This document shows positions 46,563 through 57,750 of a stretch of 64,000 bases of DNA, piece after piece. Below the pieces are notes generated by a model. The model was given only the letters and a program-made list of their open reading frames with translations. It ran no database searches and was not told the origin of the DNA. A program made the position numbers and the translations under genes. The DNA is from Akebia trifoliata (taxonomy: Eukaryota > Streptophyta > Magnoliopsida > Ranunculales > Lardizabalaceae): the NCBI GenBank assembly GCA_017979445.1, contig CM030717.1, positions 23,113,288-23,177,287 of the forward strand. Reading direction: 5' to 3'. The number at the start of each line of letters is the position of its first letter. Within the stretch, counting starts at the first letter, position 1.

Positions 46563-48199
46563 TGTAGACACCCCATTTTTGCACTCGCCTGATTAATCAA
46601 CTCGTTAACCCGATTACAACGGTTCCCAATGATGGATGATTATTCCAATGCTTTATTTTATTACCAGATATGTTTTAGAAATCCGGATGAGGTATCTCAA
46701 ACTGACAAAACTGTAGAAATCATGCTACGCTAGGAAAATATGACCCCAGAAACATAGAAATCATCATCTTGCAGACAAAAAGAAGCTTCACGATAAAAAT
46801 CACTAAAAATAACTAAATTACCAAAATACCCCTAATCTTAAAACATCCCTAGAGCCTACGTTACGCTTAGGAAAATCCATTCAAACACATAAAATAACAA
46901 ATCGAAACCAAATAAACCATTTTGCCAATTTTCACAAAATTTGACAAAATTACGAAAATGCCCCTCATAAAGTTCACGACTATTTCGTACAAAAAATTTC
47001 ATAAATAATACAAACCAATATTCCCATTGAATTTCTTATGAAAAATCGATTATAAAACATCTTGGAACATTGAAAAATTACTTAAAACGCAAAAAGTCCT
47101 CTCCGAGGGCAAAACGATAATTTTACAATTTTAATAATTAAAAATTCTAAAATTAATAGATAAAACATTAAATAATGTAAAGTGAAACATTAATAAAATT
47201 AATTTAAAAATTTGAATAAAAAAAATTGATTAATCAGGCTCTCAGGCAAAATTGTTGATGGTTGTCAAGATATTTATTCAAGGACCCATCCATCTGGGGG
47301 CCCAAAGAATTAAAAATATAATAAAGGGGGTTCTCCAAAAAATTAAAGTCAATCAAGTAAAACTAAAGTCAAGATCTTAAAGTCAATCAAGTAAGACTAA
47401 AGTCAAGATATTAAAATTCAACCAAGTAAGACTAAAGTCAAAATCTTAATGTCAAAACCCTAATAGAGTTATAATTAAATAATAATTCTATTTAAAGAAA
47501 TCCTAACTAAATAATAACTCTTTCTAAAAGAATTATAATTAAACAATAATTCTCTCTAAAAGAATTATAATTAAACCTTAACTCTATCTAAAATGCACTT
47601 AAAAAAATTTATAAATAGGAGCCTAGAAACCCTATTTTCGTATCCAAGAATAAACCCTAAGAAAAGTAAGTCAAAAAGCTTCCCTAACCTCCCATAAACC
47701 CTAATTTTGAAGTCCAAACTCCTTACCTAACACCCATACTTCGATTTTAGCTTGAAAAACACCTAGAAGCCCTTCAAAAACATCCAAAAATTCGTAAACA
47801 AATCCGAAGAATCCAGATCTAAGAAAGAGATACCTTGCCTCGGAGATCAGAAATCAGATCCGGAGACAGAACGAAGCGAGAAGTACTGTACAAGGAGCGA
47901 TTTTATCAGATATGAGGGAATAGAGTCGTTACGTTCGAAGGTAAAATTCTTTTATCTAGGTCTTTTTGTTAGCAATGTAGTTTTATTTGGGATAAGTAAA
48001 GACCGACTTTGGCCGGGTTGGTGCCTAATACCTTTCAACCCTGTAACGTGATCCCCGGACTTAGTATCTTTTGTAGATTAGTTATTTTATCCGTTTCGAG
48101 TCAATGTTCGGTTCCTAGACCGTAATAAATAGGTGGCGACTCCCAAACCTCAAAGGTCAAAAGTGGATCCATGCACCCCGCGGATCGAGGGCGCTTTCA
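46563..48199 (+). mobile_element. 5' LTR (1637 bp) of a truncated element
   Basis: It starts TGTAGACACCCCATTTTTGCA and ends GGGCGCTTTCA, and aligns along its length with the solo LTR at 8942-10679 with more differences than the LTR pair at 50186/57751. TATAAATA lies at 47610-47617. U5 carries GTGGCGACTCC (48133-48143). A primer-binding site follows directly, so this is a 5' LTR. Confidence 0.85.
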
Positions 48200-48220
48200 G
48201 TGGCGACTCTACTGGGGACC
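48200..48220 (+). promoter_or_regulatory. Primer-binding site of the truncated element
   Basis: GTGGCGACTCTACTGGGGAC follows the LTR end without a gap. It matches the site of the young element (57731-57750 on the - strand) except at one base. Tat/Ogre elements are described as using a tRNA-Arg primer; the exact tRNA was not checked. Confidence 0.65.
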
Positions 48221-49000
48221 ATTGAGGATCAAACTTAAAAAACCCCAAGTATGGGAGCATTGCTAAAATGATCTAGATTTTTTTTTTAGTTGTTAGTTTA
48301 TCTGTTTATTTATTTATTTGTTTGTTTTTTAATTTTTCTATCATCCTTTTTGTTCAATGATTGATCGTGTGTTTGGGTTATGAATATTCTACTTTTGCAT
48401 GGTATTTGGAATGACCCCAAATAATATGGGATTTTGAATGAATGGTCTAGTTGAGGATGGAACAATGATTATCTGACCATGAAAATTATTTATTTATTTA
48501 TTTTTATTTATTTTGTTTTACTTTTGTTTTATTTTTATTTTTTATTATCCGTCTTTTAGGAGTGTGCTTAATCTGTCGTTTGAATTTTTGTTAAAAAAAT
48601 TATTTTTTATCAGTTTTTTTGGACAAGTTGTGCTGTCCATTGACATCAAGTAAAAAAAAAAACAGCAAAAAAAATATAAAGAAGAAGAAAAGTGATTTTT
48701 GAGTTGCTGTTGTGCTGTCCGTTGATAGCAAGAAAAAAAAACAGCAAGCAAAAAATAAAAAAAATAAAAACAGCAAAAAAAATATATAAAGAAGAAGAAA
48801 AGTGATTTTTGGGTTGCTGTTGTGCTGTCCGTTGACAGCAAGGAAAAAAAACAACAAAAAAAATAAAGAAAAACAAATAAAAAAAAAGAAATTTTGGGGT
48901 GCTGTTAGCAAATAGCATATACCCAGTGTTTCAAATCGATTTTAAGGATGGTGTGCCCATAACAGAAACTGGTCTTTAATTGCCAAACTCTTAAGGTGGT
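48200..49000 (+). mobile_element. Truncated interior with ~110-bp tandem units
   Basis: The first ~70 bp (CATTGAGGATCAAACTTAAA... GGGAGCATTGC) match the leader of the young element; beyond that the sequence differs. At 48620-48910 a unit of about 110 bp (TTGCTGTTGTGCTGTCCGTTGA.AGCAAG, A-rich filler, GAAAAGTGATTTTTG) repeats about three times. No gag or pol is present. The element ends near 49000 without a 3' LTR. Confidence 0.6.
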
Positions 49001-49095
49001 GTGCTGTTAGAATATTTTTTTTTTCTTTCTCTTTTATTATCTTCTTCCCAAATGGGTTTTAACAACCAAGAGGACAGCAGAGAGAACATCTCCTC

Positions 49096-49098
<3 letters not shown>

Positions 49099-49140
<42 letters not shown>
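49099..49140. repeat. CT microsatellite
   Basis: An uninterrupted CT run of about 20 units. It accounts for the Arg/Glu-repeat frame on the - strand. Confidence 0.95.
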
Positions 49141-49142
<2 letters not shown>

Positions 49143-50180
49143 TTTATCCTCCAACTCTTCGAAGATGGAAGTAGAAACCCTAGGAGATTATCGAATTCCT
49201 CCCTAAAAAGCAAGAAACTTCGAGCCAAGGTCGCTCTCTGTTTCTGTGATTTATTGTTTGTTTCATCTTTGGGTTTCGAATTCAGGTTTAGCAACGAAAA
49301 AGAAAAACCATATTTTTTTTCCGGGAATTTGTGTAAAACTCAGAGTACTTGCTTCTAATTCTCTGTTTTCTGGTTGATCTTCTTGGTTTGAGCATCGAAG
49401 AGAATTTCAAATTGGTTTTTTTCATTGTTTTTGGATTGTGGTTTCGGAATTGAGTTTTGTTTTTAGGTAAAAACGTCTTCTTTAAACAAAGAATTAATGT
49501 TTCTTTTACTCCAATTTCTGGAAGAGGAGAAGTTTAAAGGGACGTCCACGGGCTAAAACAAGAATCTGGTTTTTTCTTCAACATGAAATATTTCAAAGAA
49601 AAATCTCACGCAGGTGAATGGGCAATGAAGTTGAAAGTAGTATTGTATTTGGCACAAGCTTTAGAGCATTGCAATGAAGGGCGATTTGAATGGCAAGCTT
49701 TAATTTTTTAAAGATTTATCTCTCTCCCTCTCTGTGAAAAAAATAGAAATTGATGCAAAGTCGAGAGTCGAATCTCTGTCAAAAGAAGAGGAAACCCAAT
49801 TTGATTATCTTTGCCATCATCTTCTCCTATTTTAGTGGGGGTTTAAGATTTCATTTTTCCATTCTCGTGGGGTCTGGTTAGACTCCTTACCTTATCTTTT
49901 GCTCTAATTTTTTTTTCTTAGACTGGATAATCATTGCTAATCAACCAGAATTCTCATTCAACACAGTGAACATGGACATTTATAAATTGTAATATAGACT
50001 AATTTAAGAAATTTAACTCCCAATGGGTTGAATTTGCTGGTGATTTAAGAATGTTTGTCAATTTTCTCAAATGTAGAAGATGGAGTGGCAATGGGATATA
50101 TGTTACGTACATAAGAGATCATTGGGTTCGTTCCAGCAGTAGATAGGTAGGGATAACCAGTTTGTTACGAGTTAACATGG
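49140..50180 (+). pseudogene. Relic resembling a BSK-type receptor-like cytoplasmic kinase gene
   Basis: The CT-rich start with a short ATG frame (ATGGAAGTAGAAACC, 49165) looks like a host gene leader. At 49583-49711 a 42-codon frame reads GEWAMKLKVVLYLAQALEHCNEGRF, close to the 'MKWAMRLRVALHLAQALEYC' helix of brassinosteroid-signalling kinases (BSK). A CAG just before GTGAATGGG could be a splice acceptor. The kinase HDLN loop that should follow is absent and a stop intervenes. No other BSK exon is visible. The relic is interrupted at 50185 by the young element. It could also be a captured gene fragment. Confidence 0.45.
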
Positions 50181-50185
50181 ACTTG
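50181..50185. other. Target site duplication, left (ACTTG)
   Basis: ACTTG directly precedes the left LTR and recurs at 59489-59493 directly after the right LTR. Confidence 0.95.
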
Positions 50186-51921
50186 TGAAAGCGCCCTCGA
50201 TCCGCGGGGTGCGCGGATCCGCTTTTGACTCTTGAGGTTTGGGAGTCGCCACCTAGTTATTGTGGTCTAGGAACCAAACTGACTCTAACATGGATAAAAA
50301 GAACTAATCTACCACAAAAAATCTGAATTTGGGGATCATGTTACGGGGTTGGAAGGTGTTAGGCACCAACCCCGCCCGGCCAAAGCCGGTCTCTACTAAT
50401 TTTCCAAATATATCACATTGCTAAAAACCTAGATAAAAATAAAAAAATTACATACCTTTCCGATAGCAAGGATTTTGTTCCCTCAGATATGACAAAAAGA
50501 GCTCCTTATACTGTACTCCCTTGCTTCGTTCTGTCTCCGGATTTGACTTCGGATCTCCTAGATCAAGGTATCTCCTTATTTTTAGATCTGAACTCTTCAA
50601 GTTTGTTTGGATTTGGGGGTGTTTTTGGAGGGATTTTAGGTGTTTTCTAGACTAAAATTTAAAGAAGGGATGTTAGGTAAGGAGTTGGGGCTCCAAAACT
50701 AGGGTTTATGGGGGGCTAGGGGAGCTTCTAGACCTACTTCTCTTAGGGTTTATGATTTGATACGAAAATAGGGTGTGAGCACCTCTATTTATAGATGTTT
50801 TTTAGGATTGATTTGGATAGAGTTAGTGTTTAATTAGAGATCTTTTAATTAGAGTTGTGTTTTAGTTAAAATTTTTTAGGTAGAATTGTGTTTTAATTAG
50901 AATTGTTTTATGTAGAATTATTTTTAAGTTAGAACTCTATTAGATAGAGTTATTATTTAATTAGAATTCTATTATGACTTTTGGTCTTATTTGATTGACT
51001 TTTAATGTTTTGACTTTAGTCTTAATTGATTGACTTTTAATATCTTGAGTTCAGTCTTGCTTAATTGACTTTAATTTTGACTTCAGTCTCACTTAATTGA
51101 CTTTAATACCTTGACTTCAGTCTTGCTTGATTTACTTTTAATTTTTGGAGAATCCCCTTCCATTATTTCTTTAATTCTTTGGACCCCCAAATGGAGGGGT
51201 CCTTAAAGAAATATCCCACGAACCCTCAACAATTTTACCCGAAAGTCCGATTGATCGATTTTTTAGGTTCAAAATTTTAAATTAATTTCATCAATGTTTC
51301 ACTTTAATTATTTAATATTTTATTTATTAATTTCGAATTTTTTAATTATGAAAATTGTGAAATTACCGTTTTGCCCCCAGAGAGGACTTTTCACGTTTCA
51401 AGTCGGTTTTTAATGTTCTAGGATGTTTTAGAATCATTTTTTCGTAAGGAATTCAATGATAATGTTGGTTTGTGTTATTTATGAAAATTTTTATGTGAAA
51501 TGATTGTGAACTTTATAAGGGGCATTTTCGTAATTTTGTCAAATTCTGTTAAAATTGGTGAAATAATTTATTTGGTTCCGATTTGTCATTTTATATGTTC
51601 GAATGGGTTTTCCTAAGCGTAGCGTAGGCTCTAACGTTGTTTTGAGATTAGGGGTATTTTGGTAATTTGATCAATTTTTAGTGATTTTTATCGTGAAGCT
51701 TCTTTTTGTCTGCAAGATGATGATTTCTATGTTTCTGAGGTTGTATTTTCCTAGCGTAGCGTGATTTCTAAGGTTTTATCAATTCGAGATACCTAATCCG
51801 GATTTCTGAAACATATCGGGTAACAAAATAAAGCAATGGAATACACACCCATCATTGGGAATCATTGCGATCGGGTTGACGAGTTGATTAATCAGGTGGA
51901 TGCAAAAATGGGGTGTCTACA
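50186..51921 (-). mobile_element. 3' LTR of the young element
   Basis: On the - strand it runs TGTAGACACCCC...GGGCGCTTTCA. The TATA box on the - strand is at 50786-50793 (TATTTATA as written). U5 holds the GTGGCGACTCC word (50242-50252 as its inverse). Confidence 0.93.
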
Positions 51922-51936
51922 GATGCCCCTCTTTGG
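51922..51936 (-). promoter_or_regulatory. Polypurine tract of the young element
   Basis: On the - strand CCAAAGAGGGGCATC lies immediately before the TGTAGACA that opens the 3' LTR. This is the expected plus-strand primer site. Confidence 0.8.
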
Positions 51937-52049
51937 CAGAGGGTTGAAGCAAACTAGATAGCAAATCTATTTTGGTAGATAGTGCGATATCCGAATGCCA
52001 AAGCTAGTGATAGTTCATTTTGCAGCCTGATTTAGCAATTCGTCGGGAC

Positions 52050-52251
52050 GTTCGGATCCTTGAGGGTAAAACTCTCCTCGAACTAAAAGGTTGTCAGGTC
52101 CTCGAGCTTGAACTCTCACTGACGATGTCAGATCCTCGAATTTTAGAAAATTCTCCCTGACTAATGCAAAAGTGCACGTGTGTGCAATGGTGTGATGCTG
52201 TGTGAAACTGAGTAAAAATGTGCCAGGTCCTAGAGATATTCTCTCACTGAC
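52050..52251 (-). repeat. Four hairpin units with changing stems and constant filler
   Basis: Units at 52050-52083, 52093-52123, 52127-52161 and 52222-52251 share the layout: outer 5-bp stem, (G/A)TCCT.., inner hairpin, TCTC/TCTCA, outer stem. Outer stems are GTTCG/CGAAC, GTCAG/CTGAC, GTCAG/CTGAC and GCCAG/CTGAC (the last a G-U pair in the - strand RNA). Inner stems are GAG/CTC, GAG/CTC, GAATTTT/AAAATTC and AGAGA/TCTCT. Confidence 0.7.
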
Positions 52252-52379
52252 AATAATGATTCAAAATTGAGATGCACTTATGTAACGAAAACAATCATAG
52301 TAAGGTTTAACAAAGGTAATTGGAGTTATAACATTGTAGGAACTTCGTTAAATCCGATTTGAAATTCTTTTTAGAGTTT

Positions 52380-53075
52380 GAAAAAGTTTGAGTCTCATTT
52401 ATCGGACTGGATCCTATTGTAGCCAAGCTTCTCAGGCTAAGGAACTTAAACAATCCTATTAATTCAATATGATTTCAAACAAAGCTGGAGTCTCGTTTCT
52501 CAGACTCTGGCTAAGGTTTACAGGAACTTAAACAATCCTATTAAAATTGGAGTCTCGTTTCTCGGACTCAAACTAAGGTTAATAGGCACTTCAAAAAGCC
52601 TATGATTCAAAACGTCGGAGTCTCGTTTCTCGGACTCGAACTTAGGTTTATAGGCACTTCAAAAAGCCTATTTATTATTCAAAAAGTTGGAGTCTCGTTT
52701 CTCGGACTCGAACTTAGGTTTGTAGGCACTTCAAAAAGCCTATTCATTCTATGATTCAAAAAGTTGGAGTCTCGTTTCTCGGACTCGAACTTAGGTTTGT
52801 AGGCACTTCAAAAAGCCTATTCATTCTATGATTCAAAAAGTTGGAGTCTCGTTTCTCGGACTCGAATTTAGGTTTGTTGGCACTTCAAAAAGCCTATTCA
52901 TTCTATGATTCAAAAAGTTGGAGTCTCGTTTCTCGGACTCGAACTTAGGTTTGTAGGCACTTCAAAAAGCCTATTAATTCTATGATTCAAAAAGTTGGAA
53001 TCTCGCTTCTCATACTCGAACTTACTAAGCCTCGTTTCTCGAGCTTAGATTTATAGGAACTTAAAAAATCCTATT
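52380..53075 (-). repeat. Tandem array of ~77-bp units, each with two hairpins
   Basis: About nine units of 62-78 bp; the GGAGTCTCGTTTCTCGGACTC block starts at 52487, 52549, 52617, 52689, 52765, 52843, 52920 and 52997, with diverged units on both sides. Hairpin A is GAGTC-N10-GACTC with loop TCGTTTCTCG. Hairpin B is TAGGC-N10-GCCTA with loop ACTTCAAAAA. Diverged units keep pairing: hairpin A as TAGCC/GGCTA (~52432) and CTAAGC/GCTTAG (~53025); hairpin B as AGGA/TCCT (three units). Confidence 0.85.
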
Positions 53076-53734
53076 AATTCATTCTATGATTCAAAATCGA
53101 GCTCCAAGTTTGAAAGATTGGGCCTTTATTGACTTATCATGCATCTGGATTCGTAATTATTATTGGGCTTCGCCGGACTTTTAAACTTTTGTATGATTTT
53201 CTTTTCATCATGTGATTAAGAACAAAAACTTTGGAATTAAATGACCTTAAAAAATGCCCCTAGTTTCAAGGTTGGCTTTAATTGGGACTTGACTACGAGA
53301 CTGATGGAATGGATTACGCTTGAAAAATATGGACTCTGATGTATGATAGATAGAAGAACTGACATTCTCCTAAATTTAAGACTCTTAAGATTATCATATG
53401 TGCAATAAAGAATTGATCATTTTCTTTCGAATTTCTTTTAAAAAATGCTTGAGCTGGACTTAAAAAATCTTGATAAATATTAGAATAAAAGATCTTCCTC
53501 TTCAAAGTGGTTGATGATTCTACATCTTCCTTTAGCGAACACTTGAACAAGTAAACATACTTTTGAAGATCCTACAATGTTCAAGATGACTTCTGATTTT
53601 TTCGACTTCAATATTGTCTTTGTCGGATGTGAGCTCTTGACTAAAAGACAAATATCGTGGCTTGAATGGTTCTGCAGTTTCTGCACAAGCTTCCTTCTGA
53701 ATTTTTCTTCTTGACGGGACCTTTCCTCCCATTT

Positions 53735-53935
53735 GATGATGCCCTAATTTTTGCCTAGATCGCCTCTTTAGGTTTTCAATCTAGCGGACTTTGCTTTTCT
53801 TTTTCTGATGATGCCTTGATTTTTGCCTAGGTCGCCTTTTCAGGTTTTCAACCTAGTAGGCTTTCTTTTTTATGGTTATGCCTTAAATTTTGCCTAAGCC
53901 GCCTTTTCAGGTTTTCGACTTAGCGGGCTTCTCTT
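53735..53935 (-). repeat. Three ~70-bp units with compensating hairpin stems
   Basis: Each unit contains GATG.TGCC.T.AATTTTTGC followed by a 30-base hairpin: 53755-53784 with stem CTAGAT/ATCTAG, 53827-53856 with CTAGGT/ACCTAG, 53894-53923 with CTAAG/CTTAG. The loop CGCCTTTTCAGGTTTTC is nearly constant between them. Confidence 0.85.
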
Positions 53936-54077
53936 TTTTTTCTTGATGATCTTGTATAACCAACTCGACAACTTCTCAGTTCCCTGCACCTTAACCGAGT
54001 CAATTAGCCTTCAGGAGGACTTAATAGGTGGGCTTAGGATATGGTTTAGAAAGAAAAGATATAAGGCTCAACTTCCC

Positions 54078-54245
54078 AAAATGCCCCTAGTTTGATATTC
54101 TCTCTTTTCTATCAATTATTTTGATTTTTTTTTTCTAAATGCCCCTAGTTTGGCATTCTTTTCTTTTTATCAATTCTTTTGATTCTTTTTTCTAATGCCC
54201 TTAGTTTGGCATTCTTTTCTTTTGAACATTTCAATAGTAGATTTT
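54078..54245 (-). repeat. Three ~60-bp units (TGCCCCTAGTTTGGCATTC)
   Basis: AATGCCC.TAGTTTG.(C/A)ATTCT plus a T/C-rich spacer repeats near 54078, 54140 and 54196. Confidence 0.75.
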
Positions 54246-54512
54246 TCTTTTGGATGACACTTTCCTTAAGAGAATACATTTTTCTTTTAATGATCGGGCC
54301 TGAAGTAACTTCTCAGGTTGCCTACGTACCCCAAATATTTTTTTTCTCCTTTTGGGATCAGGTCAAAACGTAGTTCATACTAAGATTCCTTCCCAAGGTT
54401 GGTCGGCGTGGTATAGAAAGAAAAGGTTATTGATTTTTTTTTTAAAAGCTGCAAGGGGCTAAAGAAGGTTATATTTTTTTTTTGGTAAGATAGGAAAATG
54501 ATTCGACCAAAG

Positions 54513-56760
54513 GAGGCCTCCTTTTGTGAATGCTGCTTAACTTGGTCAAAGTTTCAGGAATTCGATATCTGGATTACTCTGTCAACTAAGATTTTCTTTT
54601 GGAGAATGAATATTCTTCAGTCTTCTTCTATGGTTGAGTGAGACTGAGTTCTTTGTATTTGACATTGACACGTTCAACTATTTCCAAACTTCAAAAGAAA
54701 TCTCATATTCTTTTGTGAATGAGAACTTTCTTCACTTGAGTGAAAAACATGGTAGATCCACTTGTAAGTCTTAGCATCTTTGTTGATGCTTTCAGCTATA
54801 TCATCTTTGACGGATAATCTTTGACTTTTAAATCACTCTTGACTTGATCTATGTTTTTGTGTAATTCATCCATATATCTTCATGAGACCATGCAAGAATA
54901 TTGTTGAATTTCTCAGGTAAGTTTACTATTCTCTCATGTTCTCTTGAGGATAATGTATCACCCATTTGCACTTTTTGAGTGTACTCTTTAATTCAAATAT
55001 TTATTGAGCTTGATTAGTGAGTTTTGAGTCATTTCTCATGTTATGCTCAAATCGTTATTACACGCATGATAATCAAAAGCTTCTATATTTTATTGGAATT
55101 GAAAAACATAGATTGACAAACTCGACTAAAACTTGAAAATTGAAGAAAGACTAACGTAACTAAAACAACTAACTGGATTTAAAGACTGACGAAAACTGGA
55201 TTGAAACCCAAAGAAAACTAAGGACAATTATTTACAAAGAGAGAATGTCTTTCTGAGTGGATGGACTACTTGGATTTGACATTAGTACTTTGACTAAACG
55301 ACTCTTTTAAAGGATCCAAAATGACACAGATGAGGGTTTAGAATGTTTAGGGGCACCTATGATTAACCATCAATTCTGAAGGTTTGTCTCTTAACCACAT
55401 GATTAAAATTTTGATATAAATAAGTCCTCCGGTGGGAAATATCGAATCCAAATGCACTATAAGTCTATAGTGACCAAGAAAGTGAGAAATATTAGACGCG
55501 GGTCTACCCCTGATTGGGATTGAACCTTTGATCAGACAAATTAATTTGATCCTAAGATCGAATCTTTCTATACAAAGTGGTTTGGATTTTTAAAAGTGAA
55601 ACCAATTAGTCCAACTGATTTGGTATTGATCAGTTTGAACCATTTGTCAATTGGGCCAACTGGTTTAAGTGGTTCAAATTAATCGGTATATTTCACCGAT
55701 TGGGTCGGACCGATATTGCGGGTTCTGTTTGATTATTCTGGATCGGTCTGCCCACCTACCTGTTGGTTGGATTGAATAAAGCAACCCAGGAACACCCATA
55801 GTCAATTCGGGTCGTGACCTATAGGAAGGCTTCTAGACTCTAGGTTTACTACGTGCAATGCATTTTTATCTAGCCACCCTTGCCCAAGCACACCTATATA
55901 CCTTTCGATACGTGGTGACTTGGTTTGATATACCGTATAGGTGATAATCTAAAACCTCAATTCACTTCTCTGAAGCCAAAAACAGCCAGTTCGATCTCCA
56001 GTTGAGAGGCGGCGCACAATACTGAGCAAGGGCCCACTTAAATACCTCTCGTCTAGAATAGACGTAGTCTATCCCCCTCGTACAGTAGGGTACAGCGGGG
56101 CAAGATCTTGCTTAGGCACTGGTTTTGACCAAGAAGTACAATTGATATACTTAGACTATCTTTTATACCTACGGGTACGAGTCAAGAGTTGTAGCTTTCA
56201 TAAATGGTTTGGCATCCCACGAGGGGACCGACCACGTACTAGTACTACGTTGGCAATCGGGACATGTGACTGTGTGGCTTACAATAGGTCAAAGGCTCAG
56301 GTCGCTCCAGCCTGGGTGCATCAACATACTTCTCAGAATCACCTGATCAGATGGTATTGATGCCCCCAGTTTGATATACCCTAAGGTACGTGACTAGAGT
56401 TGTGGATTTCATGAATGACGTCGCATCTCCGAAGAGACCGGGCCACGCACTAGTGCCACGTTGGCTAAATGGGACGTGTAAGTGAGTAAAACAGTAAACG
56501 TGCATGTGGTGTGTGCAAAACAGGGTGGGATGTGCCCGGGACCTTTTTCAAACAAATGGGCCCATGGATCCAATCAAACCAATCATATATTTAAGCAAAA
56601 CTAAAATCATTCAAATCATATGAATATTCAATTAAGATCACATTATTCCCATCACATAAGCACATTAACATTACGATCAACATCAATCATGTATTTCAAG
56701 CAAGATCATGGTAAATTAATCAATAAATATGGCATATGATAATGATCAAACAAACATTGC
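54513..56760 (-). mobile_element. Interior shared with the element at 60200-64000
   Basis: The inverse of this segment aligns with 60250-64000. Landmarks are GACCTCCTTT.GTGAATGCTGCT (54513 and 63977), CTTTTGATTATC (about 55070 and 63433), the CTCGTACAGTAG.GTACAGCGGGGCA box (about 56078 and 60900) and the GGGCCCATTTGTTTG box (about 56552 and 60433). The counterpart of the gag frame (61799 to about 63290) is missing near 55236. The small open stretches here have no gag or pol similarity. Confidence 0.8.
56140..56490 (-). repeat. Diverged internal duplication in the leader
   Basis: GGTACG.GTC/AC..GAGTTGT.G.TTTCAT.AATG followed by GC.TC.C...G..GACCG..CCACG.ACTAGT.C.ACGTTGGC occurs at about 56167-56265 and again at about 56385-56475. 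The same pair is present in the related element (about 60525-60620 and 60735-60830), so the duplication is older than the split of the two copies. Confidence 0.7.
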
Positions 56761-56957
56761 AATAAGCATAATTTTTATAATTTTTAAGGTCCAATCAATG
56801 ATCACTTTTGGGTGATCCAAAATAAATCGAGATTCCAATAGGTGTTACATTGATGATAGAATGACAATGGTTGAGATGAGCTCACTCTCAAGAACATTAA
56901 TTGTGCCAACATTAGATAAATTCAGATTTTCTGTAAATTAGGAAAATAAAATCTGAA

Positions 56958-57520
56958 CTTGCATCGATGATATCTAAGACTCCCGATAACGAAATCGAGT
57001 GAACTCAAGTTCTAAATTAATCTAATCGATGAGATCTACATTTTATTAATAGGTGCCTAGACTTAATTCTCACCAGAATGTTCTGTAAAAAGGTTTTAAC
57101 GTTGCTGTCCCAACTTTCATTCAGAAATAATTCCAGATTTACAGATTGAACTTGCATCGATGATATCTAAGGCTTCCGATAACGAAATTGAGTGAACTCA
57201 GATTCTAAATTAATCTACTCGACGAGATCTACATTTTATTAAAGGTTCCCAGACTTAATTCTCACTAGAATATTCTGTAAAAAAGTTTTAACGTTGCTGT
57301 CCCAACTTTCATTCAGAAATAATTTCAGATTTACAGATTGAACTTGCATCGATGATGTCTAAGGCTTCCGATAATGAAATTAAGTGAACTCAGATTCTAA
57401 ATTAATCTACTCGACGAGATCTATATTTTATTAACAGGCTCCCAGACTTAATTCTCACTAGAATATTCTCTAAAAACGTTTTAATATTTCTGTCAAACCT
57501 CCATCATTCCATCATTTTCA
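56958..57520 (-). repeat. Tandem ~192-bp units in the 5' leader
   Basis: CTTGCATCGATGAT.TCTAAG begins units at 56958, 57151 and 57343; each contains CTAAATTAATCTA.TCGA.GAGATCTA and ending TTTTAACGTTGCTGTCCC. About 2.9 copies. Confidence 0.9.
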
Positions 57521-57730
57521 TAGGTTAATTTGAGTCTTTCATTATTTAGGAGTCATCAAAAAGTGATCCTTAATTGGAAAAAAAAATGCAATACCCAAAA
57601 TCATCTACAATCAAGATAAAAAATAAATAAAGAGAAAAAATAAATAAAATAAATCTAACTAAATAAAAAAAAACTAGGTCATCTTGGCAATGCTCCCATA
57701 CTTGGGGTTTTTCAAGTTTGATCCTCAATA

Positions 57731-57750
57731 GTCCCCAGTGGAGTCGCCAC
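57731..57750 (-). promoter_or_regulatory. Primer-binding site of the young element
   Basis: On the - strand the bases after the 5' LTR end read GTGGCGACTCCACTGGGGAC. A tRNA-Arg primer is the usual one in Tat/Ogre elements; this assignment is from memory of the clade. Confidence 0.75.

Noticed and set aside
48545..48918. Three overlapping Phe-rich frames on the - strand as membrane proteins
   Set aside because: They are translations of A-rich tandem units of about 110 bp in a truncated retroelement; the same peptide recurs in different frames.
49094..49294. Arg/Glu repeat frame
   Set aside because: Produced by the CT microsatellite at 49099-49140.
52380..53075. Regular ~77-bp array resembling a CRISPR array
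   Set aside because: The whole unit is repeated, with no unique spacers; the window is a plant genome and the array lies in an LTR element.
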